Counted from the stretch's first letter, positions 1 to 7,057 are shown. The stretch: 12,330 nt of DNA from Candidatus Avelusimicrobium ruminicola (GCA_900319885.1 ONQH01000011.1:1-12330), one strand, 5' to 3'. Numbers and translations: made by a program. Notes: generated by a model not told the origin, from the sequence alone.

Positions 1-509
1 AACAATACGTACAAGAAAAACGCGAAGAACTCATTGCCGATGGGGTAGATGCTGAAGCGGTAGCTGATTCTGCCCTCGTGCCGGAACACCAAAGTTTGTT
101 TGAATTTGGCAAACTTTTAGCGGCCGAAAAGAAGATGGAAGCCTTTGGTTTCACCTTCGCACAATATCCGCTCATTGAAAACGAAAAAGAACGCGTAAAT
201 CCGCTTTTCAAAGTCAATAACGGCAAAACGGACGTGTTGGTGTACAGTTTAGCCGAACTGTTAAAAGCGGTTAAGGATGCCGCCACTTCCGGTGCTACTA
301 TTCAGCGCTACAAAGGGTTAGGGGAAATGAACCCCGAACAGTTGTGGGAAACCACCATGGACCCGTCCAAACGCAAACTCATCCAAGTTAAAATTAACGA
401 CGCTGCCGATACCGAGCAAGCGTTCACCATGCTGATGGGCGACCGCGTAGAACCGCGCCGCGACTTTATTTACTCGCACGCGCTAGAGGTCAAAAACTTG
501 GATATTTAA
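1..509 (+). CDS. gyrB: DNA gyrase subunit B, C-terminal part (5' end outside window)
   Basis: This is the end of the ATPase subunit of DNA gyrase, the cytoplasmic type II topoisomerase that introduces negative supercoils. The frame is open from position 3, so the gene starts upstream, and 168 residues are visible. From about position 306 the protein carries the family signature [20 protein letters not shown], followed by [13 protein letters not shown] and the terminal NLDI that many GyrB proteins share. These form the GyrB tail that packs against GyrA. The acidic DxD metal site of the Toprim domain does not appear in the 168 residues. In short-form GyrB such as that of Bacillus it lies about 135-140 residues from the end, so this protein probably carries an insert, as in E. 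coli. The first 75 or so visible residues (charged, low conservation) may be the end of that insert. gyrA follows 21 nt downstream. Identity is certain; the insert is inferred. Confidence 0.96.
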   Translation, partial: QYVQEKREELIADGVDAEAVADSALVPEHQSLFEFGKLLAAEKKMEAFGFTFAQYPLIENEKERVNPLFKVNNGKTDVLVYSLAELLKAVKDAATSGATIQRYKGLGEMNPEQLWETTMDPSKRKLIQVKINDAADTEQAFTMLMGDRVEPRRDFIYSHALEVKNLDI

Positions 510-530
510 TCGTTTTAGGAGATTTGAATC

Positions 531-3047
531 ATGAGTGAAAATAACTCAACACAAAATGTAAACGTAGATTTATTTGGAAATATTGAGCAGCGCGACGTCG
601 CTACGGAAATGCGCTCGTACTACATTGACTACGCCATGAGCGTAATCGTAGGGCGTGCCTTGCCGGACGTGCGCGACGGCTTAAAACCTGTACACCGCCG
701 GGTACTCTATTCTATGAACGAAATGGGCCTTAAATACAACCGCCCGTACAAGAAATCTGCCCGTGTAGTGGGGGACGTGCTCGGTAAATATCACCCGCAC
801 GGAGATACCGCCGTATACGATACGCTGGTGCGTTTAGCGCAAGATTTCTCTATTAGAAAGCCGCTTGTAGACGGACAGGGGAACTTCGGTTCCATTGACG
901 GAGACTCCGCCGCCGCTATGCGTTATACGGAGTGCCGCTTGGAAAAAATTTCCGACACGATGTTAGACGATTTGGATAAAGACACCGTCAAAATGATCCC
1001 CAACTACGACGGTTCTTTATTAGAGCCTTCCGTCTTGCCGGCGAAACTTCCTGCCCTTTTGGTAAACGGTTCTGCCGGTATTGCTGTAGGTATGGCAACC
1101 AACATCCCCACCCACAATTTGGGTGAAGTGTGCGACGGTATTATCGCGTATATTAAAAACCCCGATATTACCACCAAAGAGATGATGAAAATCATCAAAG
1201 GGCCGGACTTCCCGACCGGGGCCACGATCCGCGGCACGAAAGCCATTTACGAATATTTTGAAACCGGTCACGGTAGCGTGAAAGTGCAAGCCGATACCGA
1301 AATTGAAGACCGCAAAGGCGGCCGCCAAGCCATTGTGGTAACCGCTATTCCGTACCAAGTAAACAAAACTTCACTCATTGAATCTATCGTGGGCTTGGTG
1401 CGTGACAAAAAAGTAACGGATATTTCCGATATCCGCGACGAGTCGGACCGCCGCGGGATGCGCCTGGTGATTGAAGTAAAACGCGACGGAAACGCCCAAG
1501 TAGTGCTAAATCACTTATTCAAACATACCCAACTGCAAACGTCCTTCCCGGTCAATATGCTTGCCATTGTGGACGGTCGTCCGCGTGTGTTGTCGCTCAA
1601 AGAAGTGATGAAGGCGTACGTGAAACACCGTCAAGAAATTGTCACCAACCGTACGAAATTTGACCTCAACAAAGCGCAAAAACGCGAACATATTTTGAAC
1701 GGGTTGCTTATTGCTATTGCCAATATGGACGAAGTAGTAGCCATTATCCGCAACGCTAAAGACCCGACCGAGGCCAAATTTACCTTGATGAAACGCTTTA
1801 CGCTTACCGAAGTACAATCGCAAGCCATTTTGGATATGCGTTTACATCAACTCACGCAACTTTCCAGTTTAGCGATTGAAAACGAACGCAAAGACCTCTT
1901 AAAATTGATTGCTGACTTACAAGCCATTTTGGCCAGCCCGCAAAAGATTTTAGACATCATTGTAGAAGAACTTACCCAACTCAAAAAAGATTTTGACGAT
2001 CCGCGCCGCACGAAGATCGGCCCGGACATGGAAGACTTCTCCATGGAAGATTTCATTGAGAAGGAAGACGTGGTCATCACCATTTCCAATGACGGGTATG
2101 CTAAACGTATTCCGCTTTCCACGTACCGCAGCCAAAACCGCGGCGGCAAGGGTATCATCGGTAGCAAAACTAAAGAAGAAGACTTTATGGAGAACCTCTT
2201 CATTACGTCTTCGCACGCTACCATTTTGATGTTCACTAACCGCGGGCGTGCGTTCCCGCTGCGCGCGTTTGAAATCCCCGAAGGCAATCGCTTGTCCAAG
2301 GGCAAAGCGCTGGTCAACCTACTGCAACTCACCGGCGAAGAAAAAGTAACCTCTACCTTAGCCATTGAGGACTTTAATCCCGCCGCGCACGACGCGAGCG
2401 AACAAGCGTATCTGACGCTGTGCACCCGCTTGGGGACCATCAAACGTGTGGCGCTTAAAGAGTTTGAACACATCCGCCGCTCGGGCATTATTGCTATCGG
2501 TTTAGACGAAGGCGACGTGCTTATCAGCGCACAAATGACGTTTGGAAAGAGCGATATTATCGTGGCTACCCAAAACGGTAAGTCCATCCGCTTTGACGAA
2601 AACGAAGTACGTTCCATGGGCCGCCAGGCCCGCGGCGTACGCGCCATTAGCCTGGAAGACGGAGACATTGTAGTCGGTATGGAACAAGCGCCTAACGACG
2701 GTTCCGCCCAGCCCGATGTGCTGTCTGTGTGCGAAAACGGTTTTGGTAAACGCACCGAGTTTAGCGAATACAAACGCCAACACCGCGGCGGTATGGGGGT
2801 CATTACCATTAAGACCTCGGCCCGCAACGGTAAAGTGGTGGGTATTAAACTGGTGGACGAATCCAAAGACCTCATGATCATTACCGAAAAAGGCATGACC
2901 ATCCGCTTGCGCTGTGCGGACATCCGCTCCGTAGGCCGCAACGCCCAGGGGGTCACGCTGGCACGTATGGAAGAAGGCGACAAGATTGCCCGTATCGCGC
3001 CGGTAGTGAAAACCGAAGACGAAGAAGAAACCGCCGAAGAAAAGTAA
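531..3047 (+). CDS. gyrA: DNA gyrase subunit A
   Basis: This is the DNA breakage-reunion and wrapping subunit of gyrase, 838 residues (E. coli 875, B. subtilis 821). The ATG follows AGGAG at 517-521 with a 9-nt spacer. The N-terminal domain begins [20 protein letters not shown] (30-49). It has the quinolone-region motif [12 protein letters not shown] (86-97) and the catalytic tyrosine Y132 in AAAMRYTE. Thr93 aligns with E. coli Ser83 and Asp97 with Asp87. Thr occurs naturally at the first site in some species, for example Pseudomonas aeruginosa, so resistance cannot be read from it. The C-terminal beta-pinwheel starts near residue 515. Its GyrA box is QNRGGKG (535-541), against the canonical QRRGGKG, and a second box-like motif, QHRGGMG, lies at 750-756. 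The GyrA box separates gyrase from topoisomerase IV ParC, and adjacency to gyrB supports the same call. The last 12 residues form an acidic tail, a feature known to tune DNA wrapping in E. coli. Confidence 0.98.
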   Translation: MSENNSTQNVNVDLFGNIEQRDVATEMRSYYIDYAMSVIVGRALPDVRDGLKPVHRRVLYSMNEMGLKYNRPYKKSARVVGDVLGKYHPHGDTAVYDTLVRLAQDFSIRKPLVDGQGNFGSIDGDSAAAMRYTECRLEKISDTMLDDLDKDTVKMIPNYDGSLLEPSVLPAKLPALLVNGSAGIAVGMATNIPTHNLGEVCDGIIAYIKNPDITTKEMMKIIKGPDFPTGATIRGTKAIYEYFETGHGSVKVQADTEIEDRKGGRQAIVVTAIPYQVNKTSLIESIVGLVRDKKVTDISDIRDESDRRGMRLVIEVKRDGNAQVVLNHLFKHTQLQTSFPVNMLAIVDGRPRVLSLKEVMKAYVKHRQEIVTNRTKFDLNKAQKREHILNGLLIAIANMDEVVAIIRNAKDPTEAKFTLMKRFTLTEVQSQAILDMRLHQLTQLSSLAIENERKDLLKLIADLQAILASPQKILDIIVEELTQLKKDFDDPRRTKIGPDMEDFSMEDFIEKEDVVITISNDGYAKRIPLSTYRSQNRGGKGIIGSKTKEEDFMENLFITSSHATILMFTNRGRAFPLRAFEIPEGNRLSKGKALVNLLQLTGEEKVTSTLAIEDFNPAAHDASEQAYLTLCTRLGTIKRVALKEFEHIRRSGIIAIGLDEGDVLISAQMTFGKSDIIVATQNGKSIRFDENEVRSMGRQARGVRAISLEDGDIVVGMEQAPNDGSAQPDVLSVCENGFGKRTEFSEYKRQHRGGMGVITIKTSARNGKVVGIKLVDESKDLMIITEKGMTIRLRCADIRSVGRNAQGVTLARMEEGDKIARIAPVVKTEDEEETAEEK

Positions 3048-3074
3048 GCGATCTTCTTCAAATACATAAAATTT

Positions 3075-3106
3075 GCCCGTCTCTACTTGGTAGGGGCGGG
3101 CATTTT
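3075..3106 (+). terminator. Hairpin terminator after gyrA
   Basis: A 12-bp stem (3075-3086 with 3090-3101, including two G-U pairs) closes a 3-nt loop and is followed by ATTTT. It lies 28 nt after the gyrA stop and just before the promoter of the next gene, where a terminator is expected. The T-tract is short, so termination may be incomplete. Flanking A-rich bases upstream could give weak activity on the other strand. Confidence 0.75.
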
Positions 3107-3114
3107 GAAACCTC

Positions 3115-3144
3115 TTTACAACTTTCTCGGAAAATTGGTATAAC
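3115..3144 (+). promoter_or_regulatory. Sigma70-type promoter for the GH13 gene
   Basis: TTTACA (3115-3120) and TATAAC (3139-3144) each match five of six consensus bases and are 18 bp apart. Transcription would start near 3150-3152, only about 12 nt before the ATG at 3163, which leaves a very short leader with the ribosome site at its extreme 5' end. The site sits directly downstream of the gyrA terminator, consistent with an independent transcript. Confidence 0.72.
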
Positions 3145-3162
3145 AAATTGAGGGATGAAATC

Positions 3163-4620
3163 ATGCGCAATAATCCACACATTTTAGAGATCAATGCGCG
3201 TTCTTGGCTACGCCGCTACGAGCGTGAACAAGGCCGCAAACTGACATTGGCCGACGTGCCCGCCAGCTTTTGGGAAAAAATCCAAAAGATGGGGTTTGAT
3301 GCGGTGTGGCTTATGGGCGTGTGGAAACACAGTCCGGCGGCTGAAAAAATTGCGCGCGAACACAAAGAGATTCAAACCCAAATCAGTGCCATAAAACCCG
3401 ATTTCAAAAAAGAAGACGTTACTGCCTCTCCGTATGCCGTGTATGATTATGTGGTAGACGAAGCCTTGGGCGGCAACGAAGCCTTGTCCGTTTTCCGCAA
3501 AAACTTAAACGAGCGCGGCATCCAACTGTTTTTGGATTTTGTCGGCAACCATACCGCCATTGATGCGCCGGTCGTTACGGAGCACCCGGAATTGTTTATT
3601 ACCACGGGGACCCACGCGCCACACGTCCACGCGGATTGGTTCTTCCAAAACCCCAACGGGCACTATATCGCCCATGGGCGTGACCCGTATTTTGCCCCGT
3701 GGACCGATACCGCGCAACTTAACTATTTCAACCCGCAAACGCGTGAATTCATGACGCAAAAACTCTTGCAGGTGGCCTCTATGTGTGACGGAGTGCGCTG
3801 TGATATGGCTATGCTGTCGTTAAACAAAGTACAGCGTGATACCTGGTGGGAATTTATCGGCGGGGAATTACCCAAAGAAGAATTTTGGACCCAGGCGCTT
3901 AATGCTGTGCGTGCCGCCCATCCAGAATTTGTCTTTATCGCCGAAGTATACTGGGGCCTGGAGTGGGATATCCAAGAACTGGGTTTTGATTATACCTACG
4001 ATAAAGTGCTTTATGACCGCTTGCGTTTTGCCAATGCCGATAGCATCCGCGGGCACTTGCGCGCGGAGCACTTGTTCCAAATGCGTTCCTTGCGCTTTAT
4101 TGCCAATCACGACGAAGAAGAACCGTTAAAAGCCTTTGGGCGCGAAAAATCCCTCGCTGCCGCCACGATTATTTCCACACTTCCCGGCGCGCGGTTGTTC
4201 CATTTGTTCCAATTGTTAGGCCGACCCGAGCGTATGCCGATACAGTACATTAACGACGATTTTACCATTGACCAGGCCGTAGAACAGTATTATTGGAAAA
4301 TTTTAGCCATCGTGTCGGATCCGGCTTTTCATGGCGGGCAATGGTCCTTGCAAGAAACAGTTCCCGTCTATGCCGGGGAAGAATCTTGCCGGCATATTTT
4401 GTCGTGGACGTGGCGTCAACGCCATACCGGCAAGATGGTGTTTATCAATTATAGCGATTCTCCCGCCCAGTGCCGCGTACCTTTCAAAGGCGTAGTCAGC
4501 AAGACCGTGCGCGAAGAACTGGAACAAAAAGAACTTACCCTCACGCCGGAACTTAAGTCACAAGGGTGGGAAATGGTCCTCAAACCCTACGCGTGTAAAA
4601 TTTTCACTTACGAAATTTAA
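3163..4620 (+). CDS. Alpha-amylase family glycoside hydrolase (GH13), cytoplasmic
   Basis: This 485-residue protein looks like a GH13 (beta/alpha)8-barrel enzyme acting on alpha-glucosidic bonds. The ATG at 3163 is preferred, with GAGGG at 3150-3154 as ribosome site. An in-frame TTG at 3148 would add five residues, but it lies at or before the predicted transcription start. The barrel opens with ILEINARSWL (7-16) and GFDAVWLMGVW (44-54). The four GH13 regions are visible: DFVGNH (125-130), GVRCD (210-214), FIAEVY (258-263) and ANHD (314-317). They supply the nucleophile D214 with R212, the acid/base E261, and the transition-state pair H316/D317, so the enzyme should be active. The last 80 or so residues fit the small beta domain C. 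There is no signal peptide or carbohydrate-binding module, which suggests work on internal glycogen or maltooligosaccharides. Substrate, and hydrolase versus transglycosylase activity, cannot be decided from sequence. The gene is flanked by terminators on both sides and appears monocistronic. Confidence 0.9.
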   Translation: MRNNPHILEINARSWLRRYEREQGRKLTLADVPASFWEKIQKMGFDAVWLMGVWKHSPAAEKIAREHKEIQTQISAIKPDFKKEDVTASPYAVYDYVVDEALGGNEALSVFRKNLNERGIQLFLDFVGNHTAIDAPVVTEHPELFITTGTHAPHVHADWFFQNPNGHYIAHGRDPYFAPWTDTAQLNYFNPQTREFMTQKLLQVASMCDGVRCDMAMLSLNKVQRDTWWEFIGGELPKEEFWTQALNAVRAAHPEFVFIAEVYWGLEWDIQELGFDYTYDKVLYDRLRFANADSIRGHLRAEHLFQMRSLRFIANHDEEEPLKAFGREKSLAAATIISTLPGARLFHLFQLLGRPERMPIQYINDDFTIDQAVEQYYWKILAIVSDPAFHGGQWSLQETVPVYAGEESCRHILSWTWRQRHTGKMVFINYSDSPAQCRVPFKGVVSKTVREELEQKELTLTPELKSQGWEMVLKPYACKIFTYEI

Positions 4621-4645
4621 CGGGCTGTTTTGCTTTTTTACAATT

Positions 4646-4668
4646 CCCCGGTTTAGCCGGGGTTTTTT
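4646..4668 (+). terminator. Rho-independent terminator after the GH13 gene
   Basis: CCCCGG (4646-4651) pairs with CCGGGG (4657-4662) around a 5-nt loop and is followed at once by six T residues (4663-4668). It begins 26 nt after the GH13 stop codon, giving a classical intrinsic terminator that separates this gene from the ATP synthase operon. Confidence 0.92.
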
Positions 4669-4669
4669 A

Positions 4670-4683
4670 TGGGATGTTTCCCA
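4670..4683. repeat. Small palindrome TGGGA-N4-TCCCA
   Basis: Two perfect 5-bp arms (4670-4674 and 4679-4683) flank the spacer TGTT, about 45 bp upstream of the atp operon -10 box and directly after the GH13 terminator. It could be a protein-binding site or the base of a small hairpin. Its right arm touches the first copy of the 15-bp direct repeat. A function is not shown, and a palindrome this short may arise by chance. Confidence 0.35.
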
Positions 4684-4697
4684 GAAAAATTACCCAT
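4683..4697 (+). repeat. 15-bp direct repeat, copy 1 (atp control region)
   Basis: AGAAAAATTACCCAT occurs here and again, identically, at 4755-4769. This copy lies about 30 bp upstream of the -10 box TATAAT, in the position an activator or repressor site could take. The bases just outside the repeat differ between the two copies. Confidence 0.8.
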
Positions 4698-4727
4698 AAA
4701 ACAAGTGCATTTTACGCCGAATTTTTT

Positions 4728-4733
4728 TATAAT
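4728..4733 (+). promoter_or_regulatory. Promoter -10 box of the ATP synthase operon
   Basis: A perfect TATAAT follows a run of seven T residues, 35 nt before the first gene of the operon. Transcription should begin near 4740. No good -35 hexamer is found at 16-18 bp spacing (GTGCAT at 4705-4710 matches only two of six), and there is no TGn extension. The promoter may therefore rely on a bound factor or on upstream AT-rich DNA. Confidence 0.65.
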
Positions 4734-4754
4734 GTAATTATCCCCTAGTGTAGG

Positions 4755-4769
4755 AGAAAAATTACCCAT
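4755..4769 (+). repeat. 15-bp direct repeat, copy 2 (over ribosome site and start codon)
   Basis: This is the second exact copy of AGAAAAATTACCCAT, with start points 72 bp apart. It begins inside the AGGAG ribosome site (4752-4756) and ends on the first two bases of the ATG at 4768. Here it would lie in the 5' end of the mRNA, so binding by a protein could block initiation. Confidence 0.8.
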
Positions 4770-5001
4770 GCCGCCAGGTCCGTTTTCTGCAAAAGATCAG
4801 CTGGAAATTACCTCGTTGGGAACGGAATTTGCGCTCTTGGAAATTATAGGGGCGGCGGTAGGCTATTGGCTAGACCAAAAATTAGGCACGTTGCCGTGGT
4901 GTTTAGTCGGCGGCGTGATGGTGGGGTTTGCACTGGGGTTGGCGCGCATTATTGTAGCGAGCAAACAAGTAAACGCGAGTAAGAAAGATGGACGTAGCTG
5001 A
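4768..5001 (+). CDS. AtpZ/AtpI-family ATP synthase accessory membrane protein
   Basis: This 77-residue membrane protein matches the small F0F1-associated AtpZ/AtpI type often encoded at the head of atp operons. In other bacteria these proteins help assemble the c-ring or supply Mg2+. Two hydrophobic helices are visible, about 19-35 and 43-63, joined by GYWLDQKLGTLPW (32-44), which carries the family's GYWLD..lGt.PW pattern. The C-terminus is short and basic. The ATG is preceded by AGGAG at 4752-4756, with a rather long 11-nt spacer. The last 14 nt overlap the start of atpB, which suggests coupled translation. The symbols atpI and atpZ are used inconsistently for this family, so none is assigned. 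Confidence 0.85.
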   Translation: MPPGPFSAKDQLEITSLGTEFALLEIIGAAVGYWLDQKLGTLPWCLVGGVMVGFALGLARIIVASKQVNASKKDGRS

Positions 5002-5749
5002 AACCATATCACATCATATTTTGGACCACGACTGGGGCGTTGTGCTGGGCGGATTGCGTTTGCCGGTTACCACGCACTCGGTTACCATTTTTACGGTGAG
5101 CGTGCTCTTGCTTATCGGCCTGGCGTGGGCGGCCCGCAAACATACCAGCCGCGCGGGGCGTTTAGTGACGACTTTGTTAGAAGAATATGTTAGTTTTATT
5201 CGCAGCGGGATTGTGCTCCCCAATATGGGCAAAGAAGGGCGCGGCATGCTCCCGTATTTTTGCACGTTATTTCTGTTTATTTTGTCTGTCAATTTAGTGG
5301 GGATGATCCCCGAGATGAAAACCGCCACATCCAATATCTCCGTAACCGCCGCGCTGGCGTTGTGTTCGGGGGCGCTTATCGTATTTAGCGGCCTCAAATA
5401 CCACGGGTTTGTGGGCTTTTTGAAGGGGTTTGTCCCGTCGGGCACGCCGGCTTGGTTGGTGCCGCTTCTTTTCCCGTTGGAAGTAGTCAGTTTAATTATT
5501 AAAACCTGCGTGTTGGCCATCCGTTTATTTGCCAATATGCTTTCCGGCCACATGGTACTGATTTGTTTATTACTCATCATCTTCATTGTAGGGGAAATGA
5601 GTAAAGCGGCCGGCGCCGGGGCTTTGATCCCGGCGATGGGGTTAGAACTTTTTATGACGTGTTTGGAGTTGTTAGTTGCCTTTTTACAGGCGTACGTGTT
5701 TACCTTGCTCACCGCTATTTTTGCGGGCTCGGTTATTCACACACATTGA
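4988..5749 (+). CDS. atpB: F0F1 ATP synthase subunit a
   Basis: Subunit a provides the two half-channels through which ions reach the c-ring. The 253-residue protein is strongly hydrophobic throughout. The essential arginine is R179 in LAIRLFANMLSGH, equivalent to E. coli R210. At the E. coli E219 position this protein has His188. At the E. coli H245 position, found by aligning FLQAY (232-236) with TLQAF, it has Glu227. This is the reciprocal His/Glu arrangement known from mitochondrial and many bacterial enzymes. The start codon lies inside the end of the preceding gene, with only a weak purine-rich ribosome site, so translation probably depends on coupling. The a-c-b gene order that follows is standard for F0. 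Confidence 0.97.
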   Translation: MDVAETISHHILDHDWGVVLGGLRLPVTTHSVTIFTVSVLLLIGLAWAARKHTSRAGRLVTTLLEEYVSFIRSGIVLPNMGKEGRGMLPYFCTLFLFILSVNLVGMIPEMKTATSNISVTAALALCSGALIVFSGLKYHGFVGFLKGFVPSGTPAWLVPLLFPLEVVSLIIKTCVLAIRLFANMLSGHMVLICLLLIIFIVGEMSKAAGAGALIPAMGLELFMTCLELLVAFLQAYVFTLLTAIFAGSVIHTH

Positions 5750-5755
5750 TTTTAC

Positions 5756-5776
5756 GGGGCCATTTGCCCTAAGGAG
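5756..5776 (+). promoter_or_regulatory. Small hairpin plus strong ribosome site before atpE
   Basis: GGGGC (5756-5760) can pair with GCCCT (5766-5770), including one G-U pair, around a 5-nt loop. The strong ribosome site AAGGAG (5771-5776) follows at once, 6 nt before the atpE ATG. Subunit c is needed in many copies, and E. coli is known to boost atpE translation through its upstream region. A similar role here is inferred only. The stem is short. Confidence 0.4.
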
Positions 5777-5782
5777 AAACGT

Positions 5783-6013
5783 ATGGAATTAGTAGCACTG
5801 AAATATATTGCCGCCGGTCTGGGTGCCGGTCTAGTCGTGTTAGGAGCCGGTTTTGGGTTAGGTAAAATCGGTACCGCCGCATTGGAAGGTTCCGCCCGCC
5901 AACCCGGTGCCGCCGGTGATTTGCGTACAACCATGATTATTATTGCCGCCTTGTTAGAAGGGGCCGCCATGTTAGGGTTGGTTATTTGTTTGTTAACCAT
6001 GGTCATGAAATAA
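5783..6013 (+). CDS. atpE: F0F1 ATP synthase subunit c
   Basis: This 76-residue proteolipid forms the rotating membrane ring. It is a hairpin of two helices joined by the polar loop ARQP (38-41), which contacts gamma and epsilon. The first helix carries the helix-packing repeat GAGFGLG (21-27). The ion-carrying carboxylate is E59 in ALLEG (56-60). Aligned on the ARQP loop, the site equal to Gln32 of the sodium-type Ilyobacter ring is Leu26, and the residues after the glutamate are Gly60 and Ala61 rather than Ser and Thr. Lack of these sodium ligands suggests proton coupling. A strong AAGGAG lies 6 nt before the ATG, the best-placed site among the F0 genes and consistent with high output. Confidence 0.97.
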   Translation: MELVALKYIAAGLGAGLVVLGAGFGLGKIGTAALEGSARQPGAAGDLRTTMIIIAALLEGAAMLGLVICLLTMVMK

Positions 6014-6029
6014 ATTTTAGGACGGGAGT

Positions 6030-6524
6030 ATGGAAAATTTACTCAAGCCGGACTACGGCGTATTATTGCTGACGGTTTGTAACTTTTTACTTTTAGTATA
6101 TCTGCTTAAAAAGTTTGCCTGGGGGCCCGTGATTAACGCCCTGGAAAAACGTGAACAACAGATAGAAAGCGACAAACAAACCGCGGCAAATGCACGTCAA
6201 TCTGCCGAAGAATTGAAAAAAGAACTGGACGATCGCTTGGCACAAATTTCTACCGAAGCGGCCCAAAAAATTGCCGCCGCGGTAAAAGTGGGCGAAACGC
6301 AAAAAGAACAACTTTTAGCCCAAGCCCAAGAACAGGCAGACCGTTTAGTAGCGCAAGCCAAAGCACAAATTGAAGCCGAAAAAAACAAAGCCTTGGCCGA
6401 CGTGCGCAGCGAGATTGCTTCTATTAGCGTATTGGCGGCTTCGCGCGTAATAGGGCAGGATTTGAAAGACGCCAACGCCGACAAAATAGTAGCACAAGTA
6501 TTACAAGAAGTTCAACAAAAATAG
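6030..6524 (+). CDS. atpF: F0F1 ATP synthase subunit b
   Basis: Subunit b forms the peripheral stalk that holds F1 still against rotation. The 164-residue protein (E. coli 156) has one N-terminal membrane helix, about residues 10-28, followed by the typical FAWGPVINALEKRE (29-42). A long, highly charged Ala/Glu/Lys/Gln-rich helix then runs to the end, as expected for a dimeric coiled coil. Only one b-type gene is present, so the stalk is probably a homodimer. AGGA at 6019-6022 precedes the ATG by 7 nt. The stop codon lies one base before the atpH start. Confidence 0.95.
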   Translation: MENLLKPDYGVLLLTVCNFLLLVYLLKKFAWGPVINALEKREQQIESDKQTAANARQSAEELKKELDDRLAQISTEAAQKIAAAVKVGETQKEQLLAQAQEQADRLVAQAKAQIEAEKNKALADVRSEIASISVLAASRVIGQDLKDANADKIVAQVLQEVQQK

Positions 6525-6525
6525 T

Positions 6526-7053
6526 ATGAATAGTCAACAACGCATAGCGGCCTGCCGTTACGCCGCAGCCTATGATGGGTTAAGTACCTCGCTGGAGCAG
6601 GCACAGCAAAACGCCGCGCAGTTGGACCGAGCCGCTCAAATTTTGGCCGGCGTAGATGCGCAGATGCAAAACCCGCGTATCTCGTCCGTGTATAAAAAAT
6701 TAGTGCTGCAGGAAGCACTCAAAGATTTCCCGGTAGCCAGTGCGTTTATTGCCGTGCTTATCAATGCCAAGCGGTACAATTTACTTCACGAAATTTGCAA
6801 ACGTGTCCATACGTTATTAGACGACCGCCAAGGCATTTCCCGTGCGATAGTTACTTCCGCGCGGGTGCTTAGCCAGGCACAGCAAGCCGCCGCCCTCAAC
6901 GCCTTGTCTGCCCGCTACGGTAAAACCGTAAAAGCCCAATTTAAGACGGATCCTTCGCTATTGGGCGGCTTAAAATTAGAGTGCCAAGGCGAACTGATTG
7001 ACGGGAGTGTTCAAACCCGGTTGGCTAAATTACAGGAAGATTTGAAAGGGTAA
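6526..7053 (+). CDS. atpH: F0F1 ATP synthase subunit delta
   Basis: Delta (the OSCP homologue) links the peripheral stalk to the top of the alpha/beta hexamer. The length, 175 residues, is standard (E. coli 177). The N-terminal helical domain starts with [14 protein letters not shown], matching the usual ..YA.AL-like opening. The conserved C-terminal signature is [20 protein letters not shown] (about 141-160), followed by RLAKLQ. The ATG comes one base after the atpF stop, with no strong ribosome site, so reinitiation by the same ribosomes is likely. Its place between b and alpha is the normal one. Confidence 0.95.
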   Translation: MNSQQRIAACRYAAAYDGLSTSLEQAQQNAAQLDRAAQILAGVDAQMQNPRISSVYKKLVLQEALKDFPVASAFIAVLINAKRYNLLHEICKRVHTLLDDRQGISRAIVTSARVLSQAQQAAALNALSARYGKTVKAQFKTDPSLLGGLKLECQGELIDGSVQTRLAKLQEDLKG

Positions 7054-7057
7054 TATT

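Noticed and set aside
78..80. GTG at 78 as the start of a short separate gene
   Set aside because: The frame is open from the window edge, and the conserved GyrB tail follows in frame. It is an internal valine codon.
1847..3067. 406-codon open frame on the - strand opposite gyrA
   Set aside because: It is serine- and arginine-rich with no recognisable motif, lies wholly over a confident gene and has no ribosome site that stands out. It is a shadow created by codon bias in gyrA.
3148..3162. TTG start for the GH13 gene, five codons upstream
   Set aside because: It falls at or before the predicted transcription start and overlaps the ribosome site used by the ATG at 3163.
3048..3162. Possible small RNA between gyrA and the GH13 gene
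   Set aside because: The strong stem is explained as a terminator, and the promoter lies downstream of it pointing to the GH13 gene. Nothing is left to support an RNA gene.
2502..3194. 230-codon open frame on the - strand crossing the end of gyrA and the terminator
   Set aside because: It spans the gyrA 3' end, a terminator hairpin and a good + strand promoter, and its composition resembles an antisense translation. No independent support was found.
4669..4767. Possible riboswitch or attenuator in the atp leader
   Set aside because: The leader from the predicted start is only about 28 nt, too short for a riboswitch fold, and no terminator lies between promoter and gene.
5014..5712. 232-codon open frame on the - strand opposite atpB
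   Set aside because: The predicted protein is a low-complexity mirror of the membrane gene, with no family resemblance. atpB itself is certain.
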